From Maylandia zebra (Eukaryota > Chordata > Actinopteri > Cichliformes > Cichlidae), in contig NC_135185.1 of assembly GCF_041146795.1 (NCBI RefSeq), positions 7,923,529 through 7,987,528 of the forward strand: a stretch of DNA of 64,000 nucleotides, read 5' to 3'. The position numbers and the translations under genes were made by a program. This document shows positions 57,166-64,000 of this stretch, piece by piece (positions within the stretch are counted from its first letter, which is position 1; every line of letters starts with the position of its first letter). The notes beneath the pieces were generated by a model. It was not told the origin of the DNA. It made no database searches and worked only from the letters and a program-made list of their open reading frames with translations.

Positions 57166-60100
57166 AAAGAAGGAAGACGGGATACAAGACATTCATTTGT
57201 ACTTTTCATTTTACCTTGTCCCTCTCTGTGCCATTTTGTTGGAAAACACTGGATACACACTAAAAGGGCAGATTTACTTGTTTCCCTTCTGCTTATTTTG
57301 GTTGATACCTTAAGGGTTGCTGTGGTGGTCTTTTGCCCAGAATATCAGCTACCTTTCTGCTGCACATGTGCAAACTCAGCCTTGCCTTGGTTATGAAAAC
57401 TGCACTCTTGGTCACACCCAGTGAAAACCAATGTTCCCAAACTATACTGTACATGCAGGTCTCACCGCCACCTTGTAAACCTTCCCTTTGTCTCCACTCT
57501 GTCCACCTTTCTTGTGCACTGTCCCTTTCTTTGGATAGTTGACACCTGTTATTCAAACTCACCTTTACTACCACTGCTCCATGCAATCTTCCTTTCGACC
57601 CTTCTACATTGTCTGGGTAATTCAAATAACTTCCCGAAGTTTTGTGATCTGAAAATAAATTACTGGCAAGACACAAAAATAAATGTTTTCAAGTCTTTCT
57701 CTTGCAAAATAGACACTGTGCCTAGTTAGTAAATAGCTTTTTAAGAATTCTTTTAAGGAACAACAAAGTGCACATTTGTGGGAAGAGGATCTCACAAGTT
57801 TGCCAGTCAGGAGTGCTTGATTTTTGTCCCCTTTGTTGACTTTGTTTTTACTTACTGCTTCACTCCACTTTCATCCCCTTTTACTTTCCTTACTTTCCAG
57901 TTGGATTTAGACACTAAAAGCGGCTTCAATAAGTTCTGGAAAAGTTTGGAGTTGGATTAAAATTTGCCCCTTTACTGCATTATGCACTGTTGGTCATGAA
58001 TGAAGTGCAGGTGTTAAAACAAAGACATATACAACATTGTGTTCACATAAATATAACACCACATCTGAACAATGAATGTTGCTTGACTGAGATATAAAAC
58101 AATGGTCTTCCCTTTCATTTGGACTGTTTGCAAGGTCACTCTACCTTTTTCTCCAGCTGCACTGCAATCTAATTGTGCTTGTCTCTGAACCTTGCAGAGA
58201 TACACCCAAGAGGCTGACTCCTTAGGGACTTTGGGGGAGGGACAGGAGGTACCGAGGAAGGCAGAAAGTGGGACTGCTTTAGAAGCAACAAAGACAGACA
58301 AAAAGGCAGGAAAGGGGTTGTGTTGAAAGGAAAGAGCTTTAGCAAGGAGCTACAAAGCTTATGGGAATATAGAAATATAAAAAAAGAAGAGGAAATGATG
58401 ATAAGGGCATGTGGAATTGTTGACTCTGTATATTTTTGTAGTTTGGTGTGTTACTTATATGTTTTCTGTGTCTCTGTGCACTGCATGCAAGGTTCCATGA
58501 GCTTCATCTAATTAAGTTCCACTTGATATATCCTGCAAGCAGACGGACTCTGCCCGGTCCTTTGGAGGAGGCCAAGTGGGATGACGGGGGAGGGGGACAT
58601 TCTTGATTTCAAAAAGGAAAAGGCCCTTAGTTGGAAGCTGGAAAGCATATAATTGCTTCAGCCAGACAGAAAAAAGGAACGAGAGACAGAAAGGAAAGAG
58701 AAGGAGCGATAAAGAGATAAAGAGGGAGAAGGAGAGGAATTAAAGAGAAAAGGGGAGATCTAGTGTATTTATTGAACTGGTGAGGGCAAAGTGTTTCTGA
58801 TCGCGAGAGAAAAGTGAGATGGGAGTCGTGAGATAGAGACAGATAGAAAAAGAAAGGGAAATAAGACAGAAGGGAAAAGGAGCCAAGTCAAAGACAATAG
58901 GAGCCCGACGAAAGCCAGCGAGCTTGTTCTATTACCAGGTCCTCTCTAACGGGAGGGGAGGCTAGACTGGAACAAATGGACTGTAATTGCACACAATCTG
59001 TCCTCAGAGCTCAATCACTTGGCACTGTAGGGACCATTGGTGAAACACTTCTCTCACACTAATCTAATAACCTTCTCCCTCAACCTCCCTTCACCATGGA
59101 GATGTTACCTTTCACCTTCAACACAGACATTACGCTGACCGAGAAGTGTGAAGTTAATGTGATCACTGGTCACCATAAGCTGCCTGCATAATCAGCCTTG
59201 CGCAGATTTGCATGCAATACTAATTACAGCTTACAAAATCAAGCTGTTTGCTGACTCTATAATTCACCTCTACCAAGCTCTTTTTCCAGACAGACTTTTT
59301 AAATAATCGCATTGCTCTAATTGTCTGTTTTGTTTCATAATTAACCCAGTGGATAATGAACACTGCACGTATTTACATGCAATTTATCAATCAAAACATC
59401 TTCTGAAAACTCAGGGGAGTTGTTTTTCTGTCTGGAAATCACCTCCTACAGCATATTTTTACACACACGTATTTATACATTACTGTCTCTCAGGTACCCC
59501 ACAGGTACCCCACATTTACCTTTTTCCTTGATTTTCCTTGTTTTTTTCTTTTATTAACACTATTGTTTTTAAGGCACTTCAATTATATTATATAGAACGT
59601 TAAAACAAATTCCAGCCTTAAGTTTGTTTGTTGTTGAAATAAACACTTTTAAAAAATGTAAATTTAAAAAAATGTCTTAAAAAAATTTTAAAAATGGATA
59701 TCACTCTGTTTAGACACTTCTATACAAAAATATGCACGTCAAATGGAAAAACTTTTATTATAAAAACTATTTAAAATTGGAATATCAGGACGTCACCATC
59801 AAACTCTCTTAGTAGGTCAATAAATTTGTAGCATTGGCTGACAACAAAAACATATAATTTGTAAAGACATTTAAAGTCATTTCAACAAATTATACAAGTT
59901 TCATGTGGTACTTCACATAAACCTTTCCCTCTTTATGAACAGTAAATTTCAGTTGCAAAGCTGTTACTGCCATTTGTGAAACAGCCACTTTCAACACATA
60001 GCAGTCACTTTAAGTTTACCTGTAGCTCTGAAGGAAGAACGTCATTTAGCATTTAATATTTTAGCATTTAGCTAACTACCAAATAATGAGTATAGTTACT

Positions 60101-62015
60101 TAATACTTGTAGGGTTTGGTTAGTAAAACAGAAACAACACGGACTATTTTGTCACACCTCTATGAAAAAACTAGCAATTAAGTTAGCATTTAGCTTATCG
60201 ATGAACTGTAATTAAATTCAAATAAATTCATCAAATCTGTGCAATACTATTTGTTTCTCACTAAGAATAACATCAAGCAAAACAAGATGCAGCTATAATT
60301 TTTTTTAAGTATACCAATATTGGAAAAGAAGAAAATGTCATATTTGCCTTTCACAGTGTTTTCACAGTTGCACCAGCATATCTGTTACTGTTTCCAGAAC
60401 CAGAGTGAAACAGACAGTTAATCTGCATGTCTGTTTCTCTGCCATTCATATGACAAAAAAACCCAACGTCATCTACGCAAGATGCGGTGTGCAGCTTGAC
60501 ATGCATTGAAGGGTGATTTAAAATATTGTTGTAACCTGAAGACTCAACTGGTACCACAGCAGATCCCAGTGCAAGATGGTCTCTAGTTTAGATTTCAATT
60601 TAATTTAATTTCCTGCGTGGTTCAATATCATTTATTACAAATGATATTATCAGCATTTTGAGCAGACTTTCTTGGTGTTAATCTTCCTGCCTGCTGTGCA
60701 TCACTGTCAGTTCCTTGCTGGGTGAGGGTTGATATGTGCGCGCACATCCATCTGTCCCGTTTTTGACTGTGAACGTGCATGCGAACATAATTTGTGTTTG
60801 CTTTTCTGTGGCTGCACCTCTGTGTGTATGTGTGCAAACCTCCTATTATGCGCCTGCACATGTTAACATGAGTGTGTTTTTGATTTTATGTGTATGTAGG
60901 CATGTTTGAGAGATACAGGTACATCCAGAGTACAGTCTGTCTGCATCTGTTTATGTTGTTTCTGCATCTGTCTGTTTTCTGCTTTTCAATTGTCATTTCT
61001 TTCTGTCTACTAGGCGAAAAGGTCTGAGGAGCATCTCCTTGCACGGAGCCCAGGTACTCAGGACATTAGAAGCAGTGAACCAGTGAAGTCCACTCATGCG
61101 TGCTCACTACAGAGACAAACATGCATAGCGCTCCAATAACAATCTATTGAAAATCCCTTGATGTTGTTTTCTTTGAAGGGCTGAGCAGAGTTGTCTCTTT
61201 GGACCAAATCTGTCTTTCTGCATCAAATATGCACAATTTTATTACTTGGGCTAAGAGACTTTAGTTATATTCTGTGTCTTTACAGAACATTTTTGTATAG
61301 TGAGAAAACAGCTTTTTTAGCAATGTAATCCAGGAACAACGGAAACAAGTGACATGGGGGTTTCTCCGTTTCTAGAATATAAAAATGGATCTAGTCTCTT
61401 CAGATATGAATTCATTCTATAGTCAGGGACAACTTTTTATTACGGACCTATTCCCAAAATCAATATCTACTGGAAGATTCAGCAATTTGCATTAAAAGAT
61501 GTATACAGAACACCTTTCATATCAAAAAAGATAAAAAGCAGCGCAAGAATTGTCTTAAACAGTACCAAACATTACTTGAAACATGTCACATGTTTGTGAA
61601 AAAGTGAATCCCAGTAAGTTAGGTGGCAAACTGAAGCATGTTAATAATGTATTTTAGATTCACATAAACTAGTGTTAAATTTAAACCCAACATAAAGCAA
61701 CTTAAGGTTATTTCCACCACGTGCCCCAGAGCGCCTTCAGTGTACCCTGGGTTTAATTCTTCTGGTCTTAATTCTCTACTGCAGGGAAGACACACTGATC
61801 TTCCAGAAGACTGTTTTAATTATAGTGAAATAAAGCCAATCCAAATGATCCCATAGGTGTTCTGCTGCAAAAAGTCATACCACATATCATATTGATATTG
61901 GCCAACCCTATGGATTGAGGTATGGTCATCCAGGGAAAGACAGAAATGTTCCATTAATGCCAGCAAAATGCTGTCAACAGCAGAACAATCAACAGATCTG
62001 CTTTCCCTTTGTCAC
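57166..62015. other. long non-coding stretch with purine-rich and regulatory-like blocks
   Basis: No recognisable gene. Positions 58650-58900 are strikingly purine-rich (GA tracts). Positions 58920-59350 look like conserved non-coding DNA: ATTTGCATGCAATACTAATTA at about 59208-59228 joins an octamer to a homeodomain core, in complex non-repetitive sequence. A candidate 40-nt exon is listed separately at 61014-61053. Confidence 0.4.
61014..61053 (+). other. candidate small exon of an unidentified host gene
   Basis: A strong acceptor (CATTTCTTTCTGTCTACTAG) precedes a 40-nt segment followed by the donor CAG/GTACTC. Two of three frames are open: AKRSEEHLLARSP and RKGLRSISLHGAQ. No neighbouring exon was found, so this could be chance. 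Confidence 0.2.
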
Positions 62016-62530
62016 TAGGGATGGGAATTCATCAGATTTGGGTGATTCAGAATCCATTATCGATATTAGTTATCAGGATTAGATTCATGCAAATTAACTG
62101 TATGCTATGTGGTCACATTTTTATTTTTATATGTTTGAGGTATTTCTACTCTTTGTAAAAGTAATGTGTTACACAAATTACACAGAAGACATTAAAGTAA
62201 GGCAGTATGGTACATTAAAAATGATTTGAAGCACATTGTGTCATAATTAACAATATAAACCTATAGGCTACAGTCCCACACACCAACACTAATCTCTGTT
62301 CTAATGAGGCACACATATGAGCTTTCTCCTAATGTTTAGGTATGAACACAAAGCAAAGATGAAAACCAGCACAAGGAGACTTTAAAGCAGTCACTATGCT
62401 GATTCTACTTTAGAAACATGAACAGGCTGCAGCCTGACTGCTCATCCCTGTGTCACCTGTTGACGTTAAGGGTCTGCTTGCTGGGCCGCATTCACTCAGC
62501 TTTAACGTAACTCCGGGTTCTTGGCTAGCT
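62016..62530. mobile_element. possible hAT left-end fragment
   Basis: Starts TAGGGATGGGAATTCATC, sharing TAGGGATGGG with the hAT ends at 17710 and 27739, followed by GATTCAGAATCC and ATCGATATTAG subterminal-like motifs. No right end or target duplication was found; the inner limit is a guess. Confidence 0.4.
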
Positions 62531-62677
62531 TAGCATTAGCATGCTGCCTGTGCAGATCCTTGCAAAGAGCCGACACTGTGTCAGCAGCATGATGCAGTTT
62601 TTTTTGTCTTGGATGCAGGTTCTACTTGACCATCGCGTTCTTGTCCTTTCGTGCAATAAAAATAAGTAAGTAATAAG

Positions 62678-63559
62678 TAGTGCTGTCAAAATTATCGCGT
62701 TAATTGTTAAGATCAACGCGAAATGTTTAATGCATTAAAAAAATGTAACGCTGATTTTGTTTTTTTTATTAATTTCCTGTAATCTAAGACCTTTAAATTC
62801 ATGAGCACCTCTGGAGGAGGGGGCAACAGTGTGCTATGCTGGCGTTTGGCCTGACAGAAATGATTAGAAGAAGAAGAAGAAGTGACACCATGCTACTATC
62901 TAGCTAACACTAGCTAACACACGCAAGCATGGACGAGGGCGGACTTTTGGGTGGAAAGTTTCTCTTTAAGAAGTTGCCTGATGGCTTGTTGGACAAAACG
63001 AGAGTAAGATGCACAATTTGCAACGCTGAATTCAAGTACCACAGAAGCAGTTCATCACTGGCGTATCACCTGAGAGCAAAACACCCAACTGAATCCACCT
63101 CTACGGGACCTCGCCAGTCTACGCTTCAGGAGTATGGTGCTTGTGGACGAATAACAAAAAATGTGAGAGAAAAGGTAACCAATTCCTTGGTTGTTTGGAT
63201 AGCTAAAAACTGCCGACCAGTTAGCATAGTAGAAGATGATGGACTGAGAGAAGTCATTCGTGCTGCATCAGGAGATGAGTGTTACAATCTGCCCTCGAGA
63301 GGAACCATTGTGTCGAGACTGCACACTTTGTATGGGGACCAGAGGGCTCAGCAGTCCAGCAAGCTTGTGCAAGTAAGGAATGTCGCTCTCACCGGAGACC
63401 ACTGGACTTCGGTGAACAACGATAATTACTTAAAATATAAAGAATAAAAAAATGTAATTGGAGCCAGGCTATTAATAAAGTAATTGAGATTAATCGCAAT
63501 TAATAACAGAAAATTGTGAGATTAGTTAGTTAATTTTTTTTAATCTATTGACAGCACTA
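62678..63559. mobile_element. hAT deletion derivative with perfect TSD
   Basis: The ends TAGTGCTGTCAA and TTGACAGCACTA are perfect inverted repeats, flanked by GTAATAAG (62670-62677, 63560-63567). It keeps the 5' part of the transposase gene and joins it directly to the 3' terminus; the catalytic and dimerisation regions are deleted. Confidence 0.93.
62929..63447 (+). CDS. truncated hAT transposase: BED-finger N-terminal fragment, intact short ORF
   Basis: 172 codons, starting at the first ATG after ACACGCAAGC. A BED zinc finger lies at residues about 14-55, with C28, C31, H47 and H52. It is followed by a serine/threonine-rich linker and the hAT N-terminal helical region (KNVREKVTNSLVVWIAKNCR to TIVSRLHTLY). 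It ends at LTGDHWTSVNNDNYL, the start of the RNase H-like domain around the first catalytic aspartate, then reads KYKE-stop across the deletion joint. With DNA-binding but no catalysis, such a product could compete with full transposase for element ends. That role is inferred; expression is unknown. Confidence 0.7.
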   Translation: MDEGGLLGGKFLFKKLPDGLLDKTRVRCTICNAEFKYHRSSSSLAYHLRAKHPTESTSTGPRQSTLQEYGACGRITKNVREKVTNSLVVWIAKNCRPVSIVEDDGLREVIRAASGDECYNLPSRGTIVSRLHTLYGDQRAQQSSKLVQVRNVALTGDHWTSVNNDNYLKYKE

Positions 63560-63567
63560 GTAATAAG

Positions 63568-63797
63568 TAATGTCCATATCCATGCTGCAGGCTGTATTTT
63601 CCTCCTCTGGCATATGAAGTGAAATCAGCTGATTGTAGCTCAAGTGCAGGTGGAACCAATAACCAGGATCAATGAGCAAGCAGAATAATTCCTATGAACT
63701 GAACAAGGAGGAATTACCAGGAACTACTAGTTGAACTACTTGATTCCCATTGTTGTGTGACACAACTTTTACACAGTTGAAAACTGCTTAATAAACT
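63568..63797. other. non-coding, nothing recognised
   Basis: Short unique segment between the hAT derivative and the next transposon end. Confidence 0.4.
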
Positions 63798-63798
63798 A

Positions 63799-64000
63799 CC
63801 GGTCAAAAATTTAAGAACACCCTGATTTTTTACATGTTTTTTTAATTGAAAATTATGCAGTTTAATGTCTAATTACACTCTGAAATGAAAGCATAGTATA
63901 AATAAGCAATTGGAGTTAAAAAAAAAAATGTATTCTAGACTTCTAAGCTGAACACAGTGGCTGAAGCACTAAACTATAAGCAAATGTATTGTGCATAATG
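63799..64000. mobile_element. left end of a Tc1/mariner-like element, cut by window edge
   Basis: After TA at 63797-63798 the sequence CCGGTCAAAAATTTAAGAAC resembles the ACCGGTCAAAAGTTTTAGAA-type ends of a fish Tc1/mariner family. The right end would lie beyond the window. Confidence 0.5.

Overview
This window looks like a gene-poor, transposon-rich stretch of a percomorph-type teleost genome. The evidence is AT-rich DNA with no prokaryote-style gene packing, fish-type LINEs (CR1/L2-like and a Rex3/RTE-like 3' end), many hAT, Tc1/mariner, PIF/Harbinger and piggyBac insertions, GT-AG introns and CA/TA microsatellites. The species cannot be named from sequence alone. I see no complete ordinary host gene, no rRNA and no functional tRNA. 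Almost everything recognisable is mobile DNA set in long non-coding stretches, some of which have the texture of conserved regulatory DNA.

Layout. At 0.9-3.4 kb lie two abutting LINE fragments on opposite strands. At 3.4-4.3, 14.5-15.0 and 55.1-55.7 kb lie decayed Tc1/mariner elements. At 11.5-11.9 kb are two SINE-like repeats in inverted tail-to-tail arrangement. At 17.7-20.0 kb are a non-autonomous hAT with perfect 8-bp target-site duplications (TSDs) and a second inverted-repeat element carrying an hAT fragment. At 20.4-25.7 kb is a long dead L2-type LINE, split by an hAT element (22122-23873) that itself holds another LINE 3' fragment. At 27.7-30.5 kb is a decayed but originally autonomous BED-finger hAT. 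At 39.4-41.4 kb is a second copy of the hAT found inside the LINE, here invaded by a Harbinger-type element. At 43.7-44.5 kb is a Harbinger derivative keeping a MADF exon. At 46.1-47.2 kb is an hAT containing a piggyBac-type element. At 50.5-52.0 kb is a nearly intact Tc1-like transposon. At 62.7-63.6 kb is an hAT deletion derivative that still encodes a BED-finger-only protein.

The outstanding locus is 30637-38939, an 8.3-kb DNA transposon. It has ~420-bp terminal inverted repeats, a perfect 6-bp TSD (ATCATG) and two convergent multi-exon genes. The plus-strand gene (31119-35080, 15 exons, all GT-AG, 714 codons, no disruption) encodes a HECT-type E3 ubiquitin ligase of the fish 'G2E3-like' kind, with two CCHC zinc fingers. 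The minus-strand gene (38304-35504, 7 exons) encodes a DDE integrase-type transposase with a helix-turn-helix and a D224-D281-E316 triad; it carries one probable premature TGA near its C-terminus. Each gene starts just inside one terminal repeat, and each repeat has three CCAAT-box cores, so the repeats probably act as inward promoters as well as transposase substrates. My reading is that the integrase mobilises the element and the HECT ligase is cargo that changes host or transposition proteins by ubiquitination. The second half of that sentence is inference.
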